Counted from the stretch's first letter, positions 50,291-58,980 are shown. The stretch: DNA of 64,000 bases from Acidimicrobiaceae bacterium (GCA_020637235.1 JACJWG010000014.1:62001-126000), one strand, 5' to 3'. Program-made: numbers and translations. The notes: generated from the sequence alone by a model not told the origin.

Positions 50291-50971
50291 GTGGGAGTGC
50301 TGACAGCCGCGACGAGCTCGACGGACGACGACGGCTGGCCCGACCGGGCCGACATCCACGACCCCGCGGCGATCGCGCTGCTCACCGACCTCCGCGGCGT
50401 CACCTTCCTCAGCCCGTTCCTGGCGTCGACGCACACGCTCACGTCGGCCGCACGGACCGTTGAGCGGCCCGTCAGCTCGATGGCCCACTGGGTGCCCCGG
50501 TTCGTCGACACCGGCCTCGTCGAACGTGTCGGCGAGATCCGTCGCGCCGGGGCGCCGATGCCCCGTTATCGGGCGGTGGCCCGCAAGCTGGTCGTCCCGT
50601 TCGAGATGATCCCGTTCGACGCGCGGGTGCGGATGCTCGACACGGGCCGCCTGCACCTGCTGCGGCGGTTCATGGACGGCATGGACGAGGCGGTCGCATC
50701 GTCGCGGTCGTTCGGTCTGAGTTTCGCCGCATACGGCGAGCGCGGCTCGGTGATCGATCTCGAGGAGACCGACGCCGAGCGGGCGCTGCGTTCGTACACC
50801 GACGGCTGGATGATGCTCGAGCTCACCGAGGAGGACGCGCTGGCGTGCAGCCGCGAACTCGAGTCGCTCGTCGAGCGGTACCGGGGGCGCCAGGGGCCGC
50901 GCACGTACATCTTCCACGGCGGCATCGCACCCGACCCCACCTTCCGCTGGCGCAGCGCCAACGACCGCTGA
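50291..50971 (+). CDS. Winged-helix transcriptional regulator
   Basis: A 226-residue protein. The N-terminal DNA-binding half (IHDPAAIALLTDLRGVTFLSPFLASTHTLTSAARTVERPVSSMAHWVPRFVDTGLVERVGEIRRAG...PRYRAVARKLVVP) has ArsR/HTH-20-like form. The C-terminal half is helical with a ligand-binding look and no known motif. It is divergent from an MFS exporter, so it probably regulates that gene. GTG 50291 is the start; the frame upstream is open but within the promoter. Confidence 0.8.
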   Translation: MGVLTAATSSTDDDGWPDRADIHDPAAIALLTDLRGVTFLSPFLASTHTLTSAARTVERPVSSMAHWVPRFVDTGLVERVGEIRRAGAPMPRYRAVARKLVVPFEMIPFDARVRMLDTGRLHLLRRFMDGMDEAVASSRSFGLSFAAYGERGSVIDLEETDAERALRSYTDGWMMLELTEEDALACSRELESLVERYRGRQGPRTYIFHGGIAPDPTFRWRSANDR

Positions 50972-50990
50972 TCCCCTGACGATCCGAGTG

Positions 50991-51593
50991 TCAGGGTTGC
51001 AGGGCGGCGCGGAGGAACGCGAGCAGCTCGTCGCGCAAGGTGCGCAGACCGGCGGTGGTGGGCTGCCACCCGTTCACCCGCAGCGCTTCGGGCTCGGTCG
51101 CGATGCCGGTGACGGTGGCGTAGGCGAGTGCGGCCACCAGCCCCGGGTCGGCTCGGCGCAGCCGTCCGGCGTCCATCTCGGCGCGCAGGTACGCCTGGGC
51201 ACGTTCGGCCAGCGGGCGCAACTGATCGGCGAGCGGGGCCGACACCGACGACGGCAGACGACCGACGTCGCGGACGAGGCCGAGCAGTGCCGGCCGGCGG
51301 ACCGCCGGGCGGAACACGGCCCGCACGACCGCGTCGATGCGGTCGAGCGGGTCGTCGCCACTGGCACGGACGGCGGCCTCGATCACCACGGCCAGCTCGG
51401 CCGCCGCCTGCGTCACCACTGCGGCGAGCAGCTCGTCCTTGCTGGGGAACCAGTAGAGCAACGTCTGCTTGCGCACGCCGACCTCGGCCGCGATCACGTC
51501 GAGCGACACGGCATCCACCCCGCGGGAACCGAACAGGTCGGTCGCGACCGACAGGATCCGGTCGCGTGTCGAGGTCCGTTCGGGGGGTCGCAT
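50991..51593 (-). CDS. TetR family transcriptional regulator
   Basis: A 200-residue regulator. The N-terminal helix-turn-helix is TRDRILSVATDLFGSRGVDAVSLDVIAAEVGVRKQTLLYWFPSKDELLAAVV (residues about 9-60), and the C-terminal helical ligand domain is variable. It is divergent from the acyl-CoA reductase operon with a 16-bp palindrome in the 32-bp gap, so it almost certainly represses itself and that operon. A lipid-type effector such as an acyl-CoA is a fair guess. Confidence 0.92.
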   Translation of the reverse strand: MRPPERTSTRDRILSVATDLFGSRGVDAVSLDVIAAEVGVRKQTLLYWFPSKDELLAAVVTQAAAELAVVIEAAVRASGDDPLDRIDAVVRAVFRPAVRRPALLGLVRDVGRLPSSVSAPLADQLRPLAERAQAYLRAEMDAGRLRRADPGLVAALAYATVTGIATEPEALRVNGWQPTTAGLRTLRDELLAFLRAALQP

Positions 51594-51599
51594 GGTGTC

Positions 51600-51619
51600 T
51601 CTACCATATGGTAGACAAT
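51600..51619. promoter_or_regulatory. 16-bp palindromic TetR operator and divergent promoters
   Basis: TCTACCATATGGTAGA (51600-51615) is a perfect palindrome. It contains the TetR -10 (TATGGT, 9 nt before its ATG) and touches the reductase -10 (GACAAT 51614-51619, 6 nt before GTG 51626). One bound dimer would shut both directions. Confidence 0.65.
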
Positions 51620-51625
51620 CGACTC

Positions 51626-53971
51626 GTGATCAGCGAGCACCTCGCCGGCAAGCGCATCGCCATCACCGGGAGCACCGGGTTCGTGGGCACCGCGCTCGTG
51701 GAACGTCTGCTGCGCAGCGTGCCCGACTGCGAACTGGTCCTGCTCGTCCGCCCGAGCAAGCGCCACGATCCTGCCGAACGGGTGCGCCGCGAGATCTTCA
51801 AGAACAACTGCTTCGACCGCCTGAAGGCCGAGTTGCGCGACGGCGACGAGACGTTCGAAGCGATGGTCGCCCGGCGCGTGCGAGCGATCGGCGGTGACGT
51901 CAGCTCCGACGGACTCGGCCTGAACGATGCGGATCGGGCGTTGTTCGCCGATGTCGACATCGTCATCCACTCCGCTGCCGCCGTCGCGTTCGACTCACCG
52001 CTCGACTCCGCCGTCGAGATCAACCTGATGGGCCCGGTGCGCATCGCCCAGACGCTGAACGATCTCGGGATCACGCCCCATCTGGTGGCGGTGAGCACCT
52101 GCTACGTCGCCGGCAACCGCCGCGGGAGCGCGCCGGAGGAGTTGGTGAGCGAGGGGCCGTTCGACCTCGGGCTGAACTGGCGCAAGGAGGTCGCCGCGGC
52201 ACGGCGGCTGCGCAGCGACCTCGAGGCAGCGAGCCGCGACCCCGAGCACCTGCGTTCGCTGCGCAAGGACGCCCACACCGAACTCGGCGCCGCCGGTGCA
52301 CCGGCGCTCGCCGCGAAGACCGAACAGCTGCGCGAACGCTGGGTGAGCGATCAGCTGGTCGAAGCCGGCAGGGCCCGGGCGGCCAGCGTGGGTTGGCCCG
52401 ACGCCTACGCGTACACCAAGGCGCTCGGCGAGCAGGCGCTCACCGAGACCAAGGGGCCGGTGCCGGTGTCGATCGTGCGCCCCTCGATCATCGAGAGTGC
52501 GCTCGCCGAACCGTTCCCCGGCTGGATCCGCGGGTTCCGCATGGCCGAACCGGTGATCCTGAGCTACGCCCGCGGATTGCTGAAGGAGTTCCCCGGCGTG
52601 CCCGAGGGCACCGTCGACGTGATCCCGGTCGACCTGGTCGTCGCGGCGATCATCGCCGTCGCCGCGAAGGGCCCGACCGAGGCGCCACGCATCACCCAGG
52701 TCGCGAGCGGCGGCGTCAACCCGCTGCGCTACCAGTTGCTGGTCGACAACATCCGCGCCTGGTTCAGCGAGCACCCGCTGTACGACGCGGAGGGCCAACC
52801 GATCGACGTGCCCGAGTGGGTGTTCCCCACCCGCGGCAAGGTGCAGAAGCAGCTGAAGCGGGCGAAGGCGATCGCCGAGACCGCCGAGAAGACGCTGCAG
52901 GCGCTCCCACTGCGCGGCACGCAGGCCAGCTGGGCGGCCAGGCTCGAGGAGCGCAAGAACGACATCGATCGTGCCTGGGAGTACGTGCAGCTGTACGGCC
53001 TGTACACCGAGTGCGAGGCGATCTACCAGGTCGACCAGCTGCTCGGCATCTGGGACACGCTCGACGCGGACGACCGCGCCCGGTTCAACCTCGATCCGCG
53101 CTCGGTCGACTGGGTGGAGTACATCACCACCATCCACCTGCCGTCGATCGTGCAGCACTCGCGGGCCAAGACCACGCCGGGCAAGAACCGCAACGACCGC
53201 ACCGACCGGCTCCGACGCTCGGTGCTCGCTCCCGAACGTCACCTCGCTGCGTTCGACCTCGAGAACACCCTCATCTCGTCGAACGTGGTGGAGAGCTACT
53301 CGTTCCTCGCCACCCGCCGGCTCAACGTGCCCGAGCGGATGCGGTACGTGCTGCGCACCCTGGCCGAGGCCCCTGGGTTGTCGAGCCTCGACCGCAAGGA
53401 TCGCGGCGACTTCCTGCGGTACTTCTACCGACGCTACGAGGACGCGCCCGTCAGCCAGATCGACGAGGACAGCCAACAGTTGCTGCACCAGCTCATCTTG
53501 CTGAAGAGCTTTCCCGCCGGGCTGCGCCGTGTGCGCGAGCACCGCGCCCTCGGCCACCGCACGGTGCTCATCACCGGCGCGCTCGACTTCGCCGTCGAGG
53601 GTCTGCGGCCGCTGTTCGACGAAATCGTGGCCGCACGGATGACCGTGCGGCCCGACGGCACCTACTCGGGCGAGCTGTCGCAGGTGCCGCCCACCGGCGA
53701 GACCCGGGCGCAGGTGCTGGCCGACTACTGCCGGGCCGAGGGGCTGAAGCTGGAGGAGGCCGTGGCGTACGCCGACTCGACGAGCGACCTGCCGATGCTG
53801 GAGTGCGTCGGCTTCCCGGTGGCCGTGAACCCCGAGACCCGCCTCGCTGCCATCGCCCGCAAACGCGGGTGGTTGGTCGAGCAGTGGAGCAGGTCGGCCG
53901 GCGCACCGAAGCCGCTGTTGCCGATCGGCAACCTGCTGAGCGACCGCGAGCGAAAGCGGGTGTTCTCGTGA
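51626..53971 (+). CDS. Acyl-CoA reductase-like SDR fused to HAD-IB domain
   Basis: A 781-residue protein. The N-terminal NAD-binding male-sterility/thioester-reductase domain has GKRIAITGSTGFVGTALVERLL, VVIHSAAAVAFDSPL-type core, and active-site YAYTKALGEQAL (Tyr-x3-Lys). A middle helical domain follows. The C-terminal HAD-IB domain (residues about 545-740) has FDLENTLISSN, LITGALDFAVEGL and AYADSTSDLPMLE. The second Asp of the usual DxDxT is Glu here. It probably reduces fatty acyl-CoA to aldehyde or alcohol. GTG 51626 is preferred; ATG 51608 lies inside the operator. Confidence 0.85.
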   Translation: MISEHLAGKRIAITGSTGFVGTALVERLLRSVPDCELVLLVRPSKRHDPAERVRREIFKNNCFDRLKAELRDGDETFEAMVARRVRAIGGDVSSDGLGLNDADRALFADVDIVIHSAAAVAFDSPLDSAVEINLMGPVRIAQTLNDLGITPHLVAVSTCYVAGNRRGSAPEELVSEGPFDLGLNWRKEVAAARRLRSDLEAASRDPEHLRSLRKDAHTELGAAGAPALAAKTEQLRERWVSDQLVEAGRARAASVGWPDAYAYTKALGEQALTETKGPVPVSIVRPSIIESALAEPFPGWIRGFRMAEPVILSYARGLLKEFPGVPEGTVDVIPVDLVVAAIIAVAAKGPTEAPRITQVASGGVNPLRYQLLVDNIRAWFSEHPLYDAEGQPIDVPEWVFPTRGKVQKQLKRAKAIAETAEKTLQALPLRGTQASWAARLEERKNDIDRAWEYVQLYGLYTECEAIYQVDQLLGIWDTLDADDRARFNLDPRSVDWVEYITTIHLPSIVQHSRAKTTPGKNRNDRTDRLRRSVLAPERHLAAFDLENTLISSNVVESYSFLATRRLNVPERMRYVLRTLAEAPGLSSLDRKDRGDFLRYFYRRYEDAPVSQIDEDSQQLLHQLILLKSFPAGLRRVREHRALGHRTVLITGALDFAVEGLRPLFDEIVAARMTVRPDGTYSGELSQVPPTGETRAQVLADYCRAEGLKLEEAVAYADSTSDLPMLECVGFPVAVNPETRLAAIARKRGWLVEQWSRSAGAPKPLLPIGNLLSDRERKRVFS

Positions 53972-55203
53972 AGGCGCTGCAGGTGGACAAGAAGGTCGCG
54001 AAGCTCGGCATGGCGCGCGTGATGTCGACCCTGTCCCCCACTGCGGCCGCGAAGTACGGCCCGCTCGACCTGGTGACCATCGACCCGCCGGCACTGCCGG
54101 GCGCCGGTTGGCGCCGGGTGCACACCCATCTCGCCGGCATCTGCGGCAGCGACCTCGCCACCGTCGAGGGGCAGGCCTCGCCCTACTTCGACGACTGGGT
54201 GAGCTTCCCGTTCGTGCCCGGCCACGAGGTGGTGGGCCATCTCGACGACGGGCGCCGCGTGGTGATCGAGCCGGTGCTCGGCCATGCCGCACGGGGGTTC
54301 GCACCGCCGTTCGACGGTGCCGCGCCCGGCGACGGCGACGACTACGCCCATCTCGCTCGCGGCTCGCTCGAGCCGGGCATCCAGATCGGCTTCTGCAACT
54401 CCACCTGTGGCGGCTGGGCGCCCCAGTTCGTGGCGCACGAGAGCCAGATCCACGAGATCCCCGACACGATGACCGACGAGCAGGCGGTGCTCGTCGAGCC
54501 GGCGGCCGGCGGCATCCACGCGGCGCTGCTCACGCTGCCGGTGCTCGCCGGGATCGACCGGCCGGTGGTCGCCGTGCTCGGCGCCGGCACGATGGGTCTG
54601 TGCGCGATCGCCGGCCTGCGCCGCCACGTCCCGGGCGTGCAGATCGTGGTCGGCGCCCGGTATCCGCACCAGCAGGCGTTCGCCACGGCTCTCGGCGCCG
54701 ACGTCGTGGCCAAGCCCGACGAGCTCGCCCGTGCCGTGCGTCGCCTCACCGGCAGCCAGATGATCGGCGACCACCTGAGCGGCGGCGCCGACGCCACCAT
54801 CGACGCCGTCGGCACGAGCGAGTCGATCGCCGACTGCCTGCGCTTCACCCGGCCGCGCGGCCGGGTGGTGCTGATGGGCATGCCCGCGCAGGTGAGCGTC
54901 GACCTCACCGGGCTGTGGCACCGAGAGACGCAACTCGTCGGCGCCTACACCTACGGCACCGAGACCATGCCCGACGGCAGCCGGCGACGCACGTTCGACC
55001 TCGCGATCGAGACGGCGCAGCAGCCGGGCTTCGAACGGCTGCTGTCGGCCACCTACCGGATCGACGACTACACCGACGCGCTCGCCCACGCCGCGGCCGC
55101 CGGCCGTCGCGGTGCGGTGAAGATCGCGTTCGACCTCCGCCCGCCGGTGAAGCCGGTGGCGCCGGCGAGCGACGCCGACGACTCGACGAAAGTGAGCCAG
55201 TGA
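53968..55203 (+). CDS. Zinc-dependent alcohol dehydrogenase
   Basis: A 411-residue medium-chain dehydrogenase. It has AGICGSDLATVEG (catalytic zinc Cys), VPGHEVVGHL, the Glu ligand region VIEPVLG, a truncated structural-zinc region around IQIGFCNSTCGGWAPQFVAHES, EPAAGGIHAALL, and the cofactor loop VLGAGTMGLCAIAGL. The structural zinc four-Cys loop is reduced to two Cys. GTG 53968 overlaps the reductase stop (GTGA). In this operon it may act on the long-chain aldehyde or alcohol made by the reductase. Confidence 0.88.
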   Translation: MKALQVDKKVAKLGMARVMSTLSPTAAAKYGPLDLVTIDPPALPGAGWRRVHTHLAGICGSDLATVEGQASPYFDDWVSFPFVPGHEVVGHLDDGRRVVIEPVLGHAARGFAPPFDGAAPGDGDDYAHLARGSLEPGIQIGFCNSTCGGWAPQFVAHESQIHEIPDTMTDEQAVLVEPAAGGIHAALLTLPVLAGIDRPVVAVLGAGTMGLCAIAGLRRHVPGVQIVVGARYPHQQAFATALGADVVAKPDELARAVRRLTGSQMIGDHLSGGADATIDAVGTSESIADCLRFTRPRGRVVLMGMPAQVSVDLTGLWHRETQLVGAYTYGTETMPDGSRRRTFDLAIETAQQPGFERLLSATYRIDDYTDALAHAAAAGRRGAVKIAFDLRPPVKPVAPASDADDSTKVSQ

Positions 55204-56792
55204 TGCCCCGTCCCGGATTCGTCCTCGAGGTCGACCGGTCCACGCCGCCGCTGCTGTTCTGGCGCGGCGAGAACTTCAGCCTCGAGAAGCTGCCGGCCGG
55301 CCGGAGTCGGGTGATCTACCCGCCCGAGCCGCTGAAGCCGATCGACGACGTCGACGGAGCGATCCGGCACGCCCTGCTGAACCCGATCGACCAGGACCCG
55401 TTGCCCGCGCTGTTGTTCCCCGGCATGAAGCTCACGATCGCCTTCGACGACGTGAGCCTGCCGCTGCCGAAGATGCAGCAGCCCGACACGCGCCAGCGGG
55501 TGATCGAGGCGGTGCTCGACATGGCCGCCGACGCCGGCGTCGACGACGTGCACATCATCGCGGCACTGGGGCTGCACCGCCGGATGCACGAGTACGAACT
55601 GCGCCACGCGCTCGGCGATCGCATCTACGACGCGTTCCACCCGAGAGGGATGCTGTATCAGCACGACGCCGAGGACCACGACAACCTCGTCGAGCTCGGT
55701 ACCACGCCGCACGGCGAAGTGCTGGAGATCAACAAGCGGGCCGCAGAGAGCGACCTGCTCGTCTACGTGAACATCAACTCGGTGCCGATGGACGGTGGGT
55801 GGAAGAGCGTCTGCACCGGCCTCGCCAGCTACCGCTGCCTCAGCCACCACCACAACGGGCACACCCTCCAGCACACCCGCAGCCTGTCGGGCCATCGCGA
55901 GCACAGCGCACTGCACCAGAGCATCTGGCGCATGGGCAAGATCCTGCGCGATCACGGTCCGAAGCTGTTCCAGATCGAGACCTCGCTGAACACCGACATG
56001 TTCCCGTCGCCGTTCGACTTCATCGCGAAGCGTGAATGGGAGTGGACGGCACGCGACCGGGCCACCTACCTGGCCACCACCAAGTCGCTCGACCGCACCC
56101 CGCGTCGGCTGGCCCGCAAGATCTTCCACTCGATCCAGGCGCCACACCGGATGACGAGCGTGCAGGCCGGCGAGACCGGCGCGGTGCACGAACTCACGCT
56201 GCAGCACGTGTACCGCCAGCAGCTCGTCCCGGTGGAGGGTCAGACCGACATCCTCACGCTCGGGATCCCGTTCGTCAGCCCGTACAACCCGGACGGGATC
56301 ATGAACCCGATCCTGGTGATGTGCATGGGCCTCGGCTACCTGTTCAACATGTACCGCAACAAGCCGTTGGTCCGTGAGGGCGGGGTGATCATCATGACCC
56401 ACCCGACCTATCGCGAGTTCCACCCGGTCCACCACCCGAGCTACATCGACTTCTTCGAGCAGGTGTTGCCCGACACCACCGACCCGGTGGTGATGGGCCA
56501 GAAGTGGGAGCGCCAGTACGCCGAGGACGAGTGGTACCGGCACCTCTACCGCACGGGGAACGCCTACCACGGAGTGCACCCGTTCTACGCCTGGTACTGG
56601 GGCGCGCACGGCCAGCAATGGGCCGGCAAGGTGATCGTCGTCGGCGGCGACCCCTCGACGGTGCGCCGCCTCGGCTTCACCCCGGCATCGACGATGGACG
56701 ACGCGTTCGAGCTCGCGAGCGACGTCGTCGGCCGCGCACCCACCATCACCCACCTCCACGTGCCGGCCCTGCTGGTGGCCGACGTCTCGTGA
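55203..56792 (+). CDS. LarA/DUF2088-like racemase-family protein
   Basis: A 529-residue protein. The N-terminal DUF2088-like domain (LTIAFDDVSLPLPKMQQPDTRQRVIEAVLDMAADAGVDDVHIIAALGLHRRMHEYELRHALG) has the GLHRxM/H motif of the lactate-racemase group; further conserved stretches include VYVNINSVPMDGGWKSVCTGLASY and LSGHREHSALHQSIWRMG. Lactate racemases need a nickel-pincer cofactor made by LarBCE, which is not in the window. Its substrate here is unknown. The start overlaps the alcohol dehydrogenase stop by one base (TGATG). Confidence 0.78.
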   Translation: MPRPGFVLEVDRSTPPLLFWRGENFSLEKLPAGRSRVIYPPEPLKPIDDVDGAIRHALLNPIDQDPLPALLFPGMKLTIAFDDVSLPLPKMQQPDTRQRVIEAVLDMAADAGVDDVHIIAALGLHRRMHEYELRHALGDRIYDAFHPRGMLYQHDAEDHDNLVELGTTPHGEVLEINKRAAESDLLVYVNINSVPMDGGWKSVCTGLASYRCLSHHHNGHTLQHTRSLSGHREHSALHQSIWRMGKILRDHGPKLFQIETSLNTDMFPSPFDFIAKREWEWTARDRATYLATTKSLDRTPRRLARKIFHSIQAPHRMTSVQAGETGAVHELTLQHVYRQQLVPVEGQTDILTLGIPFVSPYNPDGIMNPILVMCMGLGYLFNMYRNKPLVREGGVIIMTHPTYREFHPVHHPSYIDFFEQVLPDTTDPVVMGQKWERQYAEDEWYRHLYRTGNAYHGVHPFYAWYWGAHGQQWAGKVIVVGGDPSTVRRLGFTPASTMDDAFELASDVVGRAPTITHLHVPALLVADVS

Positions 56793-56801
56793 GGTCGCGC
56801 C

Positions 56802-57836
56802 GTGGCTGACCGCACGATGGGCGACTCGAAGGGCCCGAGCCGGCAGGCGTTGCGCCGCGCCGCCAAGGTGGGCGACCTCGTCGCCGGACCGATGCGGACG
56901 GTGCTGCGGCCGACGGCGAAGGTGGGCTTCCCGTACCGGAAGCCCACCGTGCCTCGCGGCGTGGTGGTGCCCGAGGAGGCATCGAAGCTCGGCGCCGACT
57001 ACGACACCGACTGGGCTCGGCGCCCACTCGCGAAGGCGGCCCGCACCGCCATCCATCGCGGGCCGTTGCAGGCGGCGGTGAAGGCCCTCGCCGATCCCGA
57101 GGTGCTCGGCACCGACCGGCTCGACGACCTCGCGCGGCTGGACGACGACGCGCCCCCGCTGATCTTCGCCCCCAACCACTACAGCCATCTCGACACGCTG
57201 ATCATGTCGGTCGCAGTGCCCGAACCGTGGCGAGGCAAGCTGATGGTGGCCGCTGCCGCCGACTACTTCTTCGACACGCGCTGGAAGGGTGCTGCGTCGG
57301 CGCTCGCGCTGAACGCGCTGCCGATCGACCGCGAGGTGACGGGCCGCAAGTCGGCCGACATGATCCGCCGGTTGATCGACGACGGCTACAGCCTCGTGAT
57401 CTACCCCGAGGGCGGCCGCTCCCCCGACGGCTGGGGGCAGGAGTTCAAGGGCGGGGCGGCGTACCTGTCGATCCGCACCGGCGCGCCGGTGGTGCCGGTG
57501 TTCATCGACGGCACGGGCGCGATCTTCGGCAAGGGCATGAAACGCCCCAAGCCGGGCACGTCACGAGTGGTGTTCGGGCGTCCGCTGCGTCCCGAGCCGG
57601 GCGAGTCGACACGTCGTTTCAACGCCCGGATCGAGGCAGCGGTGACGATGCTCGGCGACGAGTCGCTCACCGACGCCTGGACGGCGAGGCGGCGAGCGGC
57701 CACCGGGACGAACCCGAAGCTGACCGGCCCCGAGTACACGGGGTGGCGCCGCCAGTGGGCCCTCACCGATCGACGCGAGCTCGGTTCGGTGGGCGTTCGT
57801 CGCCGTCAGAAGCGCCGCTGGCCCGATTTGGGCTGA
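56802..57836 (+). CDS. 1-acylglycerol-3-phosphate acyltransferase family protein (PlsC)
   Basis: A 344-residue protein. The first 110 residues are basic with no TM helix. The PlsC domain has the HX4D motif in APNHYSHLDTLIMS (about residue 127), the EGGR motif in VIYPEGGRSPDGW, and APVVPVFIDGTGAIFGKG. It transfers an acyl group to a glycerolipid or a long-chain alcohol. It starts at GTG 9 nt after the LarA-like gene and ends the operon of reductase, dehydrogenase, LarA-like and acyltransferase genes. A role in wax- or ether-type lipid synthesis is inference. Confidence 0.88.
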   Translation: MADRTMGDSKGPSRQALRRAAKVGDLVAGPMRTVLRPTAKVGFPYRKPTVPRGVVVPEEASKLGADYDTDWARRPLAKAARTAIHRGPLQAAVKALADPEVLGTDRLDDLARLDDDAPPLIFAPNHYSHLDTLIMSVAVPEPWRGKLMVAAAADYFFDTRWKGAASALALNALPIDREVTGRKSADMIRRLIDDGYSLVIYPEGGRSPDGWGQEFKGGAAYLSIRTGAPVVPVFIDGTGAIFGKGMKRPKPGTSRVVFGRPLRPEPGESTRRFNARIEAAVTMLGDESLTDAWTARRRAATGTNPKLTGPEYTGWRRQWALTDRRELGSVGVRRRQKRRWPDLG

Positions 57837-57851
57837 ACGTCCCCCATCGAC

Positions 57852-58049
57852 CTGGGCGCCAACCTCCACTCACCGCACCTGGCCACACGAAACACCGGCA
57901 CCCAAGACCCGTCCCCGATCGACCTGGGCGCCAACCTCCACTCACCGCACCTGGCCACACGAAACACCGGCACCCAAGACCCGTCCCCGATCGACCTGGG
58001 CGCCAACCTCCACTCACCGCGCCTGGTCACACGAAACGCCGGCACCCAG
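57852..58049 (-). repeat. 72-bp-period repeat array C (three 54-bp cores)
   Basis: Cores at 57852-57905, 57924-57977 and 57996-58049, 54 bp each, with identical 18-bp linkers. Core interiors are close to array A (CACTCACCGCACC-GG-CACACGAAAC). The first two end CCCAA, the last CCCAG, followed by the common boundary GAC. The ends pair fully only in minus-strand RNA, which here is the 3' region of the methyltransferase mRNA. The array occupies most of the 216-bp convergent gap. Confidence 0.85.
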
Positions 58050-58052
58050 GAC

Positions 58053-58973
58053 TCAGGGGCGGCGGGCGACCGCGATCGTGCGCGTGATCCGCAGTGGCAG
58101 GTCGTCGCGACGCATCACCGACATCGGGTGGTCGTCGTCGAGCAGTCGGGCGAGCGTGAGCAGGTCGAGGTCGTCGAAGCGGTGCAGGCCCACGTGCGCT
58201 GCCATCTCGAGCGAGTGCTTGGCGAACGCGCGCTCGCCCGCGTCGAGCGGGGCGGGTCGCTCCATCACCACCCGCCGGTGCGTCACGACCTCGAGCCCAG
58301 CCGCGACGAGCGCGGACGGCCAGTCGATCTCGAGCGCTCCGGCCGGCAGGTGAGCGGCGAGCAGTTCGCGGGTGACGTCGGCGTGGCGTTCGACGAACCC
58401 GGGGCGTTCGGGTACGGCGTGCTCGGGGAGCGCTCGCCGCTCGTCGCCGAACTCCACCAGGGCGAGCACACCGCCCGGGGCCAACACGCCGCGGATCTCG
58501 GCGAGCGTCGCCGGCAGCGACGCCACGTGGTGCAGCACCATCGAGGCCCACACCACGTCGGCGGCACCGGCCGCCGCCAGGGTGCCGAGCGGTTGTTCGA
58601 GATCGACCACCGCGGTGTCGACCCGATCGGCCACGCCGACGCGGGCCGCACGCTCGGCGGCGAGCGCGAGGAGCGGCTCGGACGCGTCGACCGCCGTGGC
58701 GTGCGCCTGCGGGAACCGTTCGGCGAGCAGCGTGGTGGCCACGCCGGGGCCGCTGCCCAGATCGAGCACGCGGCGCACCGCCCGATCGCCCAGCGCGGCG
58801 CAGATGTCGGCGATCAGCTCGTCGTGCACCGGCCGGACCAGCTCGCCCTCACGTTCGAGCCGGGCACCGAACGCTGCCCAGTCCCGTCCTCCCGGCGCCT
58901 GCGTGTGCGCGTGTCCGTGCGCGTGTCCGTGCGCGTGTCCGTGGTGGTGGGAGTGGTGCTCGTCGTGTGCCAC
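58053..58973 (-). CDS. Class I SAM-dependent methyltransferase with His-rich N-terminus
   Basis: A 306-residue protein. The first about 25 residues hold 11 His (AHDEHHSHHHGHAHGHAHGHAHT), a likely metal-binding tail. The methyltransferase domain has RRVLDLGSGPGVATTLLAERFP (motif I), AVDASEPLLALA, TAVVDLEQPLG, and WASMVLHHVASLP. No family motif gives the substrate. GTG 58973 is the start; TACGGT lies 7 nt upstream. It is divergent from a secreted esterase with start codons 23 bp apart. Confidence 0.86.
   Translation of the reverse strand: MAHDEHHSHHHGHAHGHAHGHAHTQAPGGRDWAAFGARLEREGELVRPVHDELIADICAALGDRAVRRVLDLGSGPGVATTLLAERFPQAHATAVDASEPLLALAAERAARVGVADRVDTAVVDLEQPLGTLAAAGAADVVWASMVLHHVASLPATLAEIRGVLAPGGVLALVEFGDERRALPEHAVPERPGFVERHADVTRELLAAHLPAGALEIDWPSALVAAGLEVVTHRRVVMERPAPLDAGERAFAKHSLEMAAHVGLHRFDDLDLLTLARLLDDDHPMSVMRRDDLPLRITRTIAVARRP
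58907..58942 (-). repeat. 12-bp coding repeat in the His-rich tail
   Basis: Three exact copies of GCGCGTGTCCGT encode the (HGHA) units of the methyltransferase N-terminus on the minus strand. Confidence 0.85.
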
Positions 58974-58980
58974 GGTGCGG

